Assembly (NCBI GenBank): GCA_902634515.1
Contig: CACPKH010000005.1
Location: forward strand, 1 to 64,000
Origin: an uncultured Prochlorococcus sp.
Lineage (GTDB): Bacteria; Cyanobacteriota; Cyanobacteriia; PCC-6307; Cyanobiaceae
Length of the DNA stretch: 64,000 bases
Reading direction: 5' to 3'
Positions 50,136 through 60,307 of the stretch are shown one piece after another (the stretch's first letter is position 1; each line of letters begins with the position of its first letter). The notes beneath the pieces are model-generated. The model was not told the origin of the DNA. It was given only the letters and a program-made list of their open reading frames with translations, and ran no database searches. A program made the translations under genes and the position numbers.

Positions 50136-50162
50136 GCAGCAAGGTCTTTATAAGAAGGATTA

Positions 50163-50453
50163 CTATCCTCTTATGTTTAGCTTGCTAATCAAGTCATTGT
50201 AACGCTTTTCACTTTTGTCTTTAACATAGTTTAGTAATCTTTTTCTTTGACCAATCATTTTCAATAAGCCTTGTCTCGAAGAGAAGTCGTGATTATTTTG
50301 CTGTAAATGATCGCTTAATTTGGCAATTCTTTTGGTTAACATCGCCACTTGAACTTCTGCAGAACCAGTATCAGTAGCATGGGTCTGATGATCGTTGATA
50401 AGTTCCTGCTTTTCTTGGGTATTGAGAGCCATGTTTTGACTTTTAAAAATCAC
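50163..50453 (-). CDS. rpsO: 30S ribosomal protein S15
   Basis: [55 protein letters not shown]. Confidence 0.97.
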   Translation of the reverse strand: MIFKSQNMALNTQEKQELINDHQTHATDTGSAEVQVAMLTKRIAKLSDHLQQNNHDFSSRQGLLKMIGQRKRLLNYVKDKSEKRYNDLISKLNIRG

Positions 50454-50493
50454 TTTACGTTTGATGCCTTAATCTAACTCCTCAAGTTCCTTT

Positions 50494-51150
50494 CTAGACA
50501 TTTTTTTGACTTAATAACATTAGTACTTCTTTGAAGAGAATCTCAAAGTCAGCAAGACTTTCGACTCTGGAAGACTGACTAACCTTTGAGGAATAGGTCT
50601 CGACAAGAGTGTTAAGGGCTATATTTATTTCTTGGTCTTTGTATTCAAGATTTCTTAGAGCAGTTTTAATTTCATTTATTAGGTCTTTCTCAAATAAATT
50701 TGAATTAGGTTTAATTATTTGAGGTATATGAGAAAGTTTGTTTTGTAGTTCAATAATTAGTCTCTCTCCTGTTCTTTTCCCTACTCCTGGAGACTCGGTA
50801 AGTGTTGCAATATCTTTATTTAATATCGCTGTAATAAGCTTGCTAGCACTATTCCCTTCAAGAAGTGAGATTGCAAGTTGAGGCCCAATACCGCTAACGC
50901 TAATTAATACTCTAAATAAGTCTCTGTCTCCTTTCTCAATGAAGCCATATAAAAAATTGCCTTCCTCCCTTGTTAGTTGGTGAATCCAAAGTGTGATATC
51001 AGTTAAAGAATCAGTATCTTTTAGGTCCCTTTGTAATAGCTGTACTTCATAGCCAATTCCATAGCAGTTAATAACTAACCCAGTCCGATTAGTTTGCTCC
51101 CATATCTGTACCTTTTCTCCTTTAATCCAGCCAATCATTAGTGAAGTCAA
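50494..51150 (-). CDS. ruvA: Holliday junction DNA helicase subunit RuvA
   Basis: GYEVQLLQRDL, FRVLISVSGIGPQLAISLLEG, TLTESPGVGKRTGERLIIELQNKL. Confidence 0.94.
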   Translation of the reverse strand: MTSLMIGWIKGEKVQIWEQTNRTGLVINCYGIGYEVQLLQRDLKDTDSLTDITLWIHQLTREEGNFLYGFIEKGDRDLFRVLISVSGIGPQLAISLLEGNSASKLITAILNKDIATLTESPGVGKRTGERLIIELQNKLSHIPQIIKPNSNLFEKDLINEIKTALRNLEYKDQEINIALNTLVETYSSKVSQSSRVESLADFEILFKEVLMLLSQKNV

Positions 51151-51176
51151 TCCTTGAAAATAAGAAAGTCTTTAAA

Positions 51177-51599
51177 TCAACCTCCATCAATTTGACAGCC
51201 AATCATTGCCCCTGCAGCCCCTCCTGCTGGCACTGCCCACCACCTATCTTTGCCTCTAGTCCCAGACATTGTTAATCCCGCTCCTAAAAGAGCTCCAATA
51301 ATCGAACCTTCTTTACAGTCATTCTGGTCAATATCATCATTTGGTAAAGAAGGTATTTCTGTATGAGTAGGTCCTAAAGTTGTTGTATGCGAGCGGCGAA
51401 TTCTTCTTTTACAAGGGACTTCTACTATTTCTGTCCAACTTTTTACATATCCTGGCGACTCTCTAGTCCCTGGCACATATTCTTCTCGGTATTCATTGCT
51501 TGTGCAAGTTCTAGACCTTGAGAAACCTCTTTGATATTCATCTCCTAGAACATTAGAGCCAATGCTCATAGAGAAAATTAAGGCAAGGAAGATTTTCAT
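51177..51599 (-). CDS. secreted protein with C-terminal glycine-zipper-like region
   Basis: Signal peptide; GSIIGALLGAGLTMSGTRGKDRWWAVPAGGAAGAMIGCQIDGG. Confidence 0.7.
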   Translation of the reverse strand: MKIFLALIFSMSIGSNVLGDEYQRGFSRSRTCTSNEYREEYVPGTRESPGYVKSWTEIVEVPCKRRIRRSHTTTLGPTHTEIPSLPNDDIDQNDCKEGSIIGALLGAGLTMSGTRGKDRWWAVPAGGAAGAMIGCQIDGG

Positions 51600-52522
51600 A
51601 TTTTTGAAGCTTTGCCTAATCTTACAGATAAATCTAAGTCTAGTTTTGCGCTTAAGCTAATTAATGTTGCTCCAAATACACATATAGAACCTGCCAAAAT
51701 ATAGATCGTAAGATTCTCAGAGAAAAAGATTGCGCCCCATAGAGTCCCAAATAGAACTTGTGTGTAATTTATTGAGGTTGCATGGCCAGCTGGCAAAAGG
51801 CTGAGGCCTTTTGTTATAGATAGTTGCCCAAGTTGCGTAAATATACCAATTCCTAAAATCCAAATCCATTCAAAACCTCTTGGCATAACAGCATTGTTTA
51901 TTAGGAAAGGAAGACTTATTGGAACTGCAACAAGAGGGAAATAATGAACAATTACTATTGAATCTTCAGTTTGAGAAAGTTTTCTTACTATTACATATGC
52001 AAGAGCTGTAAGGATTGCACCAATTAAGGCGATAATGATTGCAAATAATGGGAAGTTTATTTCATTCCCATTCACAATTATTGGTTGTACTACAAGCTTT
52101 ACTCCAATCCATCCAAGGATTACAGATACAACAATTCTTCTTTTTAATTTCTCACGTAGTATGAAAAAACCTAGTAGAGCGGTGAAAGTTGGGTAAGTGT
52201 ATTGAATGACTGTTGCAGTCGATAATGACAAATAATTCAGAGCTTTAAATATACAAAATAATGCTCCAGTTCCTACTAAACCTCTTGTTAGAAGTAATTT
52301 TTTATTCTTTCCCCATGGAGATATTCCAACTTTGCTAATCATTACTCTTGTTATAACAAGGCTAATTAGGGCTCTTGCCATTATTAATTCAGCTATTGGT
52401 AAACGCCCTCCTAATTTTTTGACGCAAACCGTCATAAGGCTAAAGGCTAGAGAACTTGTGATTAAACTTTTAAAACCTTGGATTTCATTTTCATGGGTTT
52501 CCCTCCAGGCTCTGAAGTTCAT
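51596..52522 (-). CDS. EamA/DMT-family transporter
   Basis: Ten-TM profile; LSLSTATVIQYTYPTFTALLGFFILREKLKRR. Confidence 0.88.
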   Translation of the reverse strand: MNFRAWRETHENEIQGFKSLITSSLAFSLMTVCVKKLGGRLPIAELIMARALISLVITRVMISKVGISPWGKNKKLLLTRGLVGTGALFCIFKALNYLSLSTATVIQYTYPTFTALLGFFILREKLKRRIVVSVILGWIGVKLVVQPIIVNGNEINFPLFAIIIALIGAILTALAYVIVRKLSQTEDSIVIVHYFPLVAVPISLPFLINNAVMPRGFEWIWILGIGIFTQLGQLSITKGLSLLPAGHATSINYTQVLFGTLWGAIFFSENLTIYILAGSICVFGATLISLSAKLDLDLSVRLGKASKI

Positions 52523-52596
52523 TTCTTGATAAGTTTTAAGTTAAAAAATTAGGTAATTAATTAGACGAATTTCTAGATGACCATCACAATAATCTA

Positions 52597-54654
52597 ATGG
52601 GAAATCCTCGCATCCACCCACGAACGATAGATGCCGTTAAAGAAAGAGCGGACATAGTTGATGTTGTCGGAGAGCATGTTGTCTTAAAGAAAAAAGGTAA
52701 GGAATATGTTGGCATCTGTCCATTTCATGATGACAGTAGGCCTTCAATGGCAGTTTCTCCTGCTAAACAATTTTATTACTGCTTTTCTTGTGGCGCAGGA
52801 GGAAATTCCATTAAATTCCTTATGGAATTCCAGCGACAGAGTTTTGTTGATGTAGTTCTTGATTTAGCTAGAAAATATCAGCTCCCTGTTGAGACTATTG
52901 AAGGGCCACAACAAGAGCGTCTTCGTCAAAAGCTTTCCCGTAGAGATAACTTATATAAAGTCCTTGGCCTGGCGAATGGATGGTTTCGTGATCAATTGCT
53001 TACGGCTGAAGGTCAGGGTGCCTTTAATTATTTAGTAAAAGATCGTGGGTTTAATGAAACTCTTATACAAGAATTCGAATTAGGGTTTGCCCCTAAGGGA
53101 TGGGATGAACTTCTGAGATATCTTAAATCGGTTGAGAATATTTCAACCGATTTACTTGAAGAAGCAGGACTTATTATTCCTAGAAAAGGAGGTAATGGTT
53201 TTTACGATAGGTTCCGTAATCGGCTTATTATACCGATAAAAGATAGACAAAGTAGAGTTATTGGCTTTGGGGGGCGAACGCTTGATGGATCAGACCCAAA
53301 ATATTTAAACTCCCCAGAGACAGAAGTCTTTGAGAAAGGAAAACATCTTTTCGGTTTAGACAAGGCATCAAATTCAATTCGCAGAAATGATAGGGCTATT
53401 GTTGTGGAAGGATACTTTGATGTTATTGCTTTACATTCAGCTGGAATAACTAATTCAGTTGCTTCTTTAGGTACAACTCTTAGTAGTCATCAAATAACAC
53501 AATTATGTAGATGTAGTGATAGCAAGAGAATAGTTCTCAATTTTGATGCTGATAAAGCAGGAGTTCGTGCGGCCACTAGAGCAATAGGAGAGGTTGAACA
53601 CCTTGCTATGCAAGGACAGTTGGAATTAAGGGTTCTGCATTTACCTTCAGGGAAGGATCCTGATGAATATATGAAATCTTATTCTTCAATTGAATATAAA
53701 GCTCTTTTAGATGAAGCACCTCTTTGGATTGATTGGCAAATAGATCAAGTCTTTCACGGTTTAGACCTTAGCAAAGCTGATCATTTTCAACTTGCTGTTA
53801 GTGGATTGGTTCAATTACTAGGTAAGTTGCCTCAGTCGGCTCTTCGTACTCATTACCTCCAAAAAGTTGCCGAGCGCTTAAGTGGTGGCCAGGCTAGGTT
53901 GGCTCTTCAATTGGAGGATGATCTTCGCAATCAAGTAAAGGGACAACGTTGGCATGGTCGGTCTGAACGGCTTGAAAAGCCTGGTGAAGCGACCTTGAGA
54001 GAACGGAGCGAGGGAGATGTCCTTAGACTTTATTTGCATTGTCCTAGTTTTCGAGCAACTATTCGTAGAGAACTAAGGGAAAGAGAATTAGAGGATTTTG
54101 CATTACATCATCATCGCTTATTATGGGCATCTATTAATGAATTAGAAGGGAGAAATATAGGAGCTTCCTTGTTGGAATCTATTTGTAGAGGTGAATCTCC
54201 TGGAGAGGAGTTATCTGAAATAGAGATATCTCAATTGCTCCTAGATCAATTCCTTATTGAAAATAACACGCTACTTTCTTCTCGCCTTAGCACTCTTTTG
54301 GAACCTGGAGAAGTGCAAATGGTTTCAATGGCAAAGCCAAATCTCCAACTGCGAGGAGCCTTGGCAGTCTTAGAACGTCAGAAGTCCCTGAAACGTTGTA
54401 GTCATTTAATCGAGGCTTGGAGTGGACAAAGGCTTGAAACATTGGAAACATGTATCGCTGCACTTATTGAACAAGAACAACAAAAACCAGAGGCTTCATT
54501 TGAGATGGAAAAACGAATAGAGGATATGTTTGAGGAACTCAATACTGATGCTCTAAAGTTTCAAGAGTTGTATTACAGTGAACGCAAACACATTCTGTTT
54601 TTAGATAAACAACGTTGTGCAATATCGAATGATAAGGAAACACTTTCAGTTTGA
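52597..54654 (+). CDS. dnaG: DNA primase
   Basis: CPFHDDSRPSMAVSPAKQFYYCFSCGAGGNSIKFLMEFQ, VIGFGGRTLD, VVEGYFDVIALHSAGI. Confidence 0.97.
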   Translation: MGNPRIHPRTIDAVKERADIVDVVGEHVVLKKKGKEYVGICPFHDDSRPSMAVSPAKQFYYCFSCGAGGNSIKFLMEFQRQSFVDVVLDLARKYQLPVETIEGPQQERLRQKLSRRDNLYKVLGLANGWFRDQLLTAEGQGAFNYLVKDRGFNETLIQEFELGFAPKGWDELLRYLKSVENISTDLLEEAGLIIPRKGGNGFYDRFRNRLIIPIKDRQSRVIGFGGRTLDGSDPKYLNSPETEVFEKGKHLFGLDKASNSIRRNDRAIVVEGYFDVIALHSAGITNSVASLGTTLSSHQITQLCRCSDSKRIVLNFDADKAGVRAATRAIGEVEHLAMQGQLELRVLHLPSGKDPDEYMKSYSSIEYKALLDEAPLWIDWQIDQVFHGLDLSKADHFQLAVSGLVQLLGKLPQSALRTHYLQKVAERLSGGQARLALQLEDDLRNQVKGQRWHGRSERLEKPGEATLRERSEGDVLRLYLHCPSFRATIRRELRERELEDFALHHHRLLWASINELEGRNIGASLLESICRGESPGEELSEIEISQLLLDQFLIENNTLLSSRLSTLLEPGEVQMVSMAKPNLQLRGALAVLERQKSLKRCSHLIEAWSGQRLETLETCIAALIEQEQQKPEASFEMEKRIEDMFEELNTDALKFQELYYSERKHILFLDKQRCAISNDKETLSV

Positions 54655-54669
54655 GAGTTAATCTCTAAT

Positions 54670-55131
54670 TTAAAAGCAATATTTCTTTAGTACGGATATG
54701 ACTCTTCGAGGTTGATCTTCAATTAAATAAGCTTCGTACTCTTTCTTAAAATTACCTGTTAAGAGATTAGATCCTCTAAGTGCATTGATTTTTTGATCAC
54801 TTATCTTTATCTTTTTATTTTTAACTAGACCTAAAAGCTTGCCATCATTGCATTCTTGTGCAACATGTACTGATTCATGCCTTAAGGCTCGTCTTATCAT
54901 TAATCCAGTTTTAAAGTTCTCATCAGAATTGCTTTTTATAAAGTTATAACCTCCATATTCCATTGCATTTTTGGTACATATAACAACTTTCTTCTGCTCA
55001 TTTTTTAAAAATCCAAAAAACTTCTTCCCTATAAGGCATAAAGGTGTATTTTCTTCCACTGTGTAACCTGCCTGATTGATTAACTTGAGAATTTCTTTTT
55101 CTTGTGAGTTTAAAAATAAAAGGAATTCCAT
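54670..55131 (-). CDS. putative HExxH metallopeptidase-like protein
   Basis: RRALRHESVHVAQECNDGK...KKEYEAYLIEDQP. Confidence 0.6.
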   Translation of the reverse strand: MEFLLFLNSQEKEILKLINQAGYTVEENTPLCLIGKKFFGFLKNEQKKVVICTKNAMEYGGYNFIKSNSDENFKTGLMIRRALRHESVHVAQECNDGKLLGLVKNKKIKISDQKINALRGSNLLTGNFKKEYEAYLIEDQPRRVISVLKKYCF

Positions 55132-55225
55132 ATTAATTAGGTGATCTCTAGGCTTAGTAGCTAATAGACTCTGCTACTTTAGAGTTATTTGCAAGGTTAC
55201 TAGATTCTACATGACTAAGTAAATC

Positions 55226-56494
55226 CTATGCCTTGGCTATAGGTATCTGTGTAAGTTGTGTTGTTGCAGCAGCACTCAAATAATCTCTTCTCATTGACCA
55301 TTTAGGGTTTAATCCGCATGTAGCCCATGTCACTGTGTTGCGCCCGTAACGCTTATTTAGCTTATCGATCGTTTGCATGAGTCGCTCTCTTCGAGATTCT
55401 TTTTCGCAACTGTATTTTTGAAGTAGGTGTAATTGAAGATAGTCATTATTGATAAGATCTTGCATTATCACACCTGCTTTTCTTAGTAAGTGATTTGGTT
55501 GAAATACTTTCTCTGCTAATCGAAGAGATGTTGCTAAAAGAATAGAAGTATCATTGGTATGCATATTTAGTCGCTCTGTTGCACTCTGGCTATAGAAGGA
55601 GGGTGTAAATGAGCTGGTTCGTATAAATACGGTTATAGTACCCGCAAATTGTTGCTGTTTTCGCAGCTTCTCACTTGCGAGCACAGTATATGTTGCTATA
55701 GCCTGCTTCAAATGATTTAAAGATGTTATTGAATGCTTAAAGCTTTTGCTAACACAAGTCTCTTTTTTTTTCTTTTGCTTTGTTATAATAGGAAGACATG
55801 AGATCCCTTTTAACTCACTTTGTAGACGTAACCCTACAACACCGCATTTAGCTTTTAGCTGACTGCTTGGCATGTCTCGTAGTTGCAGAGCATTCTTAAT
55901 TCCTTTCATTCGACACCAATGAGCGAGCTTAGGCCCAATACCCCATATATTCTCGATAGCTATTAGTTCGAGCCAATACTCTGAATTGTGTACAACTTCG
56001 AAATCAAATAACCCTGCATGATGAGCAATTGTTTTTGCTAGGTGATTCGCGATCTTTGCTTGGGTTTTATTTGTACCAATCCCTATTGCAATTGGCAATC
56101 CTAAGCTTTGATATACGAGTGTACGTAAATTCTTTGCCCAAAGATGTAGGTCTTTGCTTGCAGGGCGCTTTACCTTTGCAAAGGCTTCGTCGATTGAGTA
56201 TATCTCTAACTCTTCGCAGTGATCCTTGAGGAGAGTCATGAAACGTCTGCTCATATCTCCATATAGTGCGTAGTTTGAGCTACGTATTTCTACTCCAAGA
56301 GACTCTAAGGTCCCACGTATTTTGAACAAAGGCTGTCCCATTGAGATTTTAAGAGACTTGGCTTTTGAATTACGCGCTATAACGCATCCATCATTATTGG
56401 ATAGGATCACGAGAGGCCTTTCTCTGAGGGCAGGGTCCATAGCCTGCTCGCATGAGGCATAGAAATTATTGCCGTCAATTAGTACCGTAGTCAT
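55226..56494 (-). CDS. umuC: DNA polymerase V catalytic subunit UmuC
   Basis: LIDGNNFYASCEQAMDPALRERPLVILSNNDGCVIARN; IYSIDEAFA; GIGPKLAHW. Confidence 0.95.
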   Translation of the reverse strand: MTTVLIDGNNFYASCEQAMDPALRERPLVILSNNDGCVIARNSKAKSLKISMGQPLFKIRGTLESLGVEIRSSNYALYGDMSRRFMTLLKDHCEELEIYSIDEAFAKVKRPASKDLHLWAKNLRTLVYQSLGLPIAIGIGTNKTQAKIANHLAKTIAHHAGLFDFEVVHNSEYWLELIAIENIWGIGPKLAHWCRMKGIKNALQLRDMPSSQLKAKCGVVGLRLQSELKGISCLPIITKQKKKKETCVSKSFKHSITSLNHLKQAIATYTVLASEKLRKQQQFAGTITVFIRTSSFTPSFYSQSATERLNMHTNDTSILLATSLRLAEKVFQPNHLLRKAGVIMQDLINNDYLQLHLLQKYSCEKESRRERLMQTIDKLNKRYGRNTVTWATCGLNPKWSMRRDYLSAAATTQLTQIPIAKA

Positions 56495-56503
56495 GAGTAA
56501 GAA

Positions 56504-56929
56504 TCAGCGTCGTCTGCGAGTTATGGTATGAATGGAATATATGGCGACACCCCATATATGTATATCTTCGTAATGACGTAGGTCTATTGGTGGATATTTG
56601 GGGTTTTCTGCTTCTAGGAATAATACTCCTTTATGATGCACTAGCCTTTTTAAGGTAAAAGCACCATCTAATGCTGCGACTACTATGCATCCAGGCTGTG
56701 GATTTAGGCTGCGATCGACGATTAATAAATCTCCATTTTGAATGCCTGCATTAGTCATAGAGTCACCTTCAACTCTTAAAAAGAATGTACTTGCTGGACG
56801 CTGAATTAGATGTTCATTGAGATCAATTCCCATATCGAGGTAGTCATCAGCAGGAGAAGGAAAACCTGCGACAATCGGCACGCTTGCCAAAAGAACCGAT
56901 TGCTTTGACGGGAAAGCACTGAAAGGCAT
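56504..56929 (-). CDS. umuD: UmuD/LexA-family S24 autoprotease
   Basis: MPFSAFPSKQSVLLASVPIVAGFPSPADDYLDMGIDLNEHLIQRPASTFFLRVEGDSMTNAGI; start moved from 56986 because an SOS-box-like palindrome overlaps that start. Confidence 0.92.
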   Translation of the reverse strand: MPFSAFPSKQSVLLASVPIVAGFPSPADDYLDMGIDLNEHLIQRPASTFFLRVEGDSMTNAGIQNGDLLIVDRSLNPQPGCIVVAALDGAFTLKRLVHHKGVLFLEAENPKYPPIDLRHYEDIHIWGVAIYSIHTITRRRR

Positions 56930-56964
56930 TGGCACTCTAGAGAGACACACAATAAGGATGCATA

Positions 56965-56982
56965 GTGGTACTAATGTACCAC
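56965..56982. promoter_or_regulatory. cyanobacterial-type LexA/SOS box upstream of umuDC
   Basis: GTGGTAC-TAAT-GTACCAC; core GGTACTAATGTACC fits RGTACNNNDGTWCB. Confidence 0.8.
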
Positions 56983-57025
56983 TCACGGCCTTGCTGTGTT
57001 GTGCTCCTGTAATTGTTAGAAGCTT

Positions 57026-57463
57026 CTACTCTCGATGATAAGGACTTCCCTTGGCGATGGTATCTGCGCGATACAGTTGCTCAGTAAGCAAAAGTCGGGC
57101 TATATCGTGAGGGAATGTCAAAGGCGAAAGGCTGATGTTCAAAGAAGCCATGCTTTTAATTTCAGCGCTTAACCCATTAGGACCACCAATTATGAAGGCA
57201 ACTTTATTGGAACCAAGCTTTTGTAAATTTTGGGAAAAAGAAAAAGATGTCAAGAGTTCACCATCCTCACTAAGAGTTACTGGTAATTCATTATTTTCAA
57301 TGGCTTTATTAATTGCTTGAGTTTCTTTCTTGATTCCACAATCGCGTAATTCGGTAATAGTTAAGCCAGGGAGCCTCCTTAGGTAGAGATTTAAGCCATC
57401 TTGTATCCAAAGCTTACGAACTTTCCCTATTGCAATTATTCGCCAGCGAGAAGGATTAAGCAT
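57026..57463 (-). CDS. rlmH: 23S rRNA pseudouridine1915 N3-methyltransferase
   Basis: IAIGKVRKLWIQDGLNLYLRRL; VAFIIGGPNGLSAEIKSMA; SPLTFPHDIARLLLTEQLYRADTIAKGSPYHRE. Confidence 0.94.
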   Translation of the reverse strand: MLNPSRWRIIAIGKVRKLWIQDGLNLYLRRLPGLTITELRDCGIKKETQAINKAIENNELPVTLSEDGELLTSFSFSQNLQKLGSNKVAFIIGGPNGLSAEIKSMASLNISLSPLTFPHDIARLLLTEQLYRADTIAKGSPYHRE

Positions 57464-57481
57464 TTCCAGTAATCCTTTGAT

Positions 57482-57847
57482 TTACTCTTCTTCTAGAAGC
57501 AACATTTGAAATGAAGTATAAAGATCTGACTGAAAAGAATCTTTGTTATTTGTTGTTGTTGAATTAACCTTGATGCCATGAATATCGTCAGGGTTAATAT
57601 TGTCGACTAATTGTTTATTTTCAAGTTCTTTTAAACGCTTTAGAAGATGTGAAGGCACTTCTCCATTGGTACTCGCTTTTATAATCTCTTTAAAAAGTTT
57701 TTCTGGATTTTCTTCAGTCTCTATCGGATGGAGAATATGGTTGTTTTTTTTGTCATGATTTATAGGCGCATTGATCTTTCTTGATGATTTTGGAAGATCC
57801 TTTCTAAATTCGTCTAATTTCTTAAGGTCCTTAGAATTAAAAGCCAT
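57482..57847 (-). CDS. hypothetical charged protein
   Basis: 121-aa ORF. Confidence 0.65.
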   Translation of the reverse strand: MAFNSKDLKKLDEFRKDLPKSSRKINAPINHDKKNNHILHPIETEENPEKLFKEIIKASTNGEVPSHLLKRLKELENKQLVDNINPDDIHGIKVNSTTTNNKDSFQSDLYTSFQMLLLEEE

Positions 57848-57891
57848 TTGGATAAGAATGTAAAAAAATGAATGTGAAAGAGTTTCTTAGA

Positions 57892-58392
57892 TTAAAGTGA
57901 ATGACTCTCTTCAGGTCTAGATATATGTCTACATTTGCCAGCCTTTAATGTTTTAATGCCTCCAGTATTTGAGGCTAAGCTTGTTTTAACATCTGATCTA
58001 GTATAGGTATAACCAAAATCTAAATTACTCCTATTTATATGATATTGAATGTTCCTAGAGGCTAATGGTGAAGGCTGCTGTTCATTGATATGTAATGCAA
58101 TCTCTAAGATTGAAAAATATGGAGTAGCGGCATAGGGGATCTCGTTCCTCCATAAAATTGTTTTTGAAATTTCTTCCTCCTTTATTTTTAAACGATTCGT
58201 CCCTTGATGTTGATGATCAGAATCATGAGTGATTGTGAATTCAATTATAAAATTTTCAGGTGTTAAATTTAATGAGTCTTTGCTTTCTTCACATTTTATC
58301 CAAATACTGTGGCTATGAGGATCATGTGTAGATGGACATCCTGAAAGAACTAATAAGAGGGGGATGAAAAATAATTTCTTCATTTGTCTCAT
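57892..58392 (-). CDS. putative lipoprotein
   Basis: Lipobox LLLVLSGC near N-terminus. Confidence 0.65.
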   Translation of the reverse strand: MRQMKKLFFIPLLLVLSGCPSTHDPHSHSIWIKCEESKDSLNLTPENFIIEFTITHDSDHQHQGTNRLKIKEEEISKTILWRNEIPYAATPYFSILEIALHINEQQPSPLASRNIQYHINRSNLDFGYTYTRSDVKTSLASNTGGIKTLKAGKCRHISRPEESHSL

Positions 58393-58509
58393 AGACTCAT
58401 CCCAGGAAATTTATTAGAGTAATTAAAGAATAAGATAATGTTGATTAATTTGCCTTATCAAGATACTTGTTTAAGAAATTTGATTGTTTTATCAGGAGCC
58501 ATTTAATAG

Positions 58510-59325
58510 ATGCTTCTCTCAAAACAAACTCCTAGAAAGCGTTTCGGCCAGCATTGGTTAATAGATCAAACTGTTTTAGCAAAGATTGTTAAGGCGGCAG
58601 ATATTAAACCCTCTGATCGAATTCTAGAGATTGGGCCTGGTAGAGGAGCTCTTACAGAGAAGTTGCTTAACTCGCAAGCAGAGTTAATTCATGCAATTGA
58701 ATTAGATAGAAATTTAGTTAATGGATTGAAAAATCGCTTTTTTGAACGGACAAAGTTTTCTCTACAAGAAGGAGATTTCCTTTCTGTTGTTATTAATCCT
58801 TTTGATGGCGTCCCTTTGAATAAAGTAGTTGCAAACATTCCATATAACATTACTAGCCCTTTGCTGGAGAAATTGCTTGGAAAACTTGGGACTGCTCCAG
58901 AAATAACTTATCAAAAATTGGTACTTTTGATGCAAAAAGAAGTTGCGGATAGGATTACTGCACAACCGGGAAATAGTAACTTTAGTGCAATGAGCATAAG
59001 ACTTAAGTTATTGGCTAATAGTATGGGCGTATGCGATGTTCCCCCTAAATGTTTTAAGCCATCGCCTAAAGTGAATTCAAAAGTAGTTGTTATTGAACCA
59101 TTGACGCTCGATGAACGCCAAGATTTAAATATAGAGAAAAAAGTTGATGTTTTATTAAAAAAAGCCTTCTTAGCTAGAAGAAAAAAACTAAAGAACACTT
59201 TGGTAGGGATTAAACCTTTGCCTGAGTTGGAATCACTTACTAAAGCGCTTGGTATTAGTCTAGATCAAAGACCTCAAGAATTATCTCCTATTATGTGGGT
59301 CAATTTAGCTAAGGCCATGGAGTAA
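58510..59325 (+). CDS. rsmA: 16S rRNA dimethyladenosine transferase
   Basis: RKRFGQHWLIDQTVLAKIVKAADI, ILEIGPGRGALTEKLL, VVANIPYNITSPLLEKLL. Confidence 0.96.
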   Translation: MLLSKQTPRKRFGQHWLIDQTVLAKIVKAADIKPSDRILEIGPGRGALTEKLLNSQAELIHAIELDRNLVNGLKNRFFERTKFSLQEGDFLSVVINPFDGVPLNKVVANIPYNITSPLLEKLLGKLGTAPEITYQKLVLLMQKEVADRITAQPGNSNFSAMSIRLKLLANSMGVCDVPPKCFKPSPKVNSKVVVIEPLTLDERQDLNIEKKVDVLLKKAFLARRKKLKNTLVGIKPLPELESLTKALGISLDQRPQELSPIMWVNLAKAME

Positions 59326-59358
59326 AAACTTAGCCATTATCCTTCTCTAAAATATTTT

Positions 59359-60306
59359 ATGAATAAATCAATTAATACTTCGGAAGAATCTTTAAAGGTT
59401 TTTGCTCCTGCAAAGATCAACTTGCATTTAGAAGTTCTAGGACTTCGGGGGGATGGTTTTCATGAATTAGCAATGGTTATGCAAAGCATTGATCTTGTTG
59501 ATCATATTTTTATCAAGCGCAGAAGTGATTCCGAAATAGTTCTTAGTTCAAATGATCCAAATTTAAGTATGGGCGATGATAATTTAATTATGAAAGCAGC
59601 AAGGTTGATTCGTAGCAGATCAGAGAGGATAGAACTAGGTGCTTCAATTCATCTAATCAAGAACATCCCTATCGGGGCGGGTCTGGCTGGCGGATCTAGT
59701 GATGCTGCTGCAACATTGTGTGGATTAAACTCCTTGTGGGAACTTGACTTTACGTCTAAAGAGCTGGAAGTAATCTCTTCAGAACTTGGCTCAGACGTAC
59801 CATTTTGTATATCAGGTGGTATTCAATTATGTTTTGGTAGGGGAGAGATTCTCGAGCCTTTACAGAAATCTCCTGAGGATATGGCAGTAGTACTTGTAAA
59901 AGATCCATTAGTAGAAGTTTCAACTCCATGGGCTTATTCCAGGTATAAGCAGATTAATTTCAATAAGTATTTAACTAATGAATCTGATTTTCAAAAGAGG
60001 CGCCAATTGCTTAGAGAATCGTCTTGGTTGGATTCAATAAATCAATTAAACCCTCCAACTTTGAGAAATGATTTGCAAAATGTTATTGCTCCTGCAATAC
60101 CGGCTGTTAGAAATGGTTTAAAGTTTCTCTCTTCTTTGGAAGGATCTCTTTCAATAGCTATGAGTGGCTCTGGACCAAGTTGTTTTGCCTTGTTCTCTGA
60201 TTACAAAGCAGCCAAATCTGCGTTAGATCAAAATAAGGGTAATCTTAAAAAATATGGATTAAAAGCATGGTGCTGCAGTTTTCAATCTAAAGAGGTTCTT
60301 TCTTAA
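59359..60306 (+). CDS. ispE: 4-(cytidine-5'-diphospho)-2-C-methyl-D-erythritol kinase
   Basis: FAPAKINLHLEVLGLRGDGFHELAMVMQSIDL, IPIGAGLAGGSSDAAATLCGLN. Confidence 0.96.
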   Translation: MNKSINTSEESLKVFAPAKINLHLEVLGLRGDGFHELAMVMQSIDLVDHIFIKRRSDSEIVLSSNDPNLSMGDDNLIMKAARLIRSRSERIELGASIHLIKNIPIGAGLAGGSSDAAATLCGLNSLWELDFTSKELEVISSELGSDVPFCISGGIQLCFGRGEILEPLQKSPEDMAVVLVKDPLVEVSTPWAYSRYKQINFNKYLTNESDFQKRRQLLRESSWLDSINQLNPPTLRNDLQNVIAPAIPAVRNGLKFLSSLEGSLSIAMSGSGPSCFALFSDYKAAKSALDQNKGNLKKYGLKAWCCSFQSKEVLS

Positions 60307-60307
60307 A

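Noticed and set aside
58911-59198. 95-aa minus-strand ORF
   Set aside because: Antisense inside rsmA.
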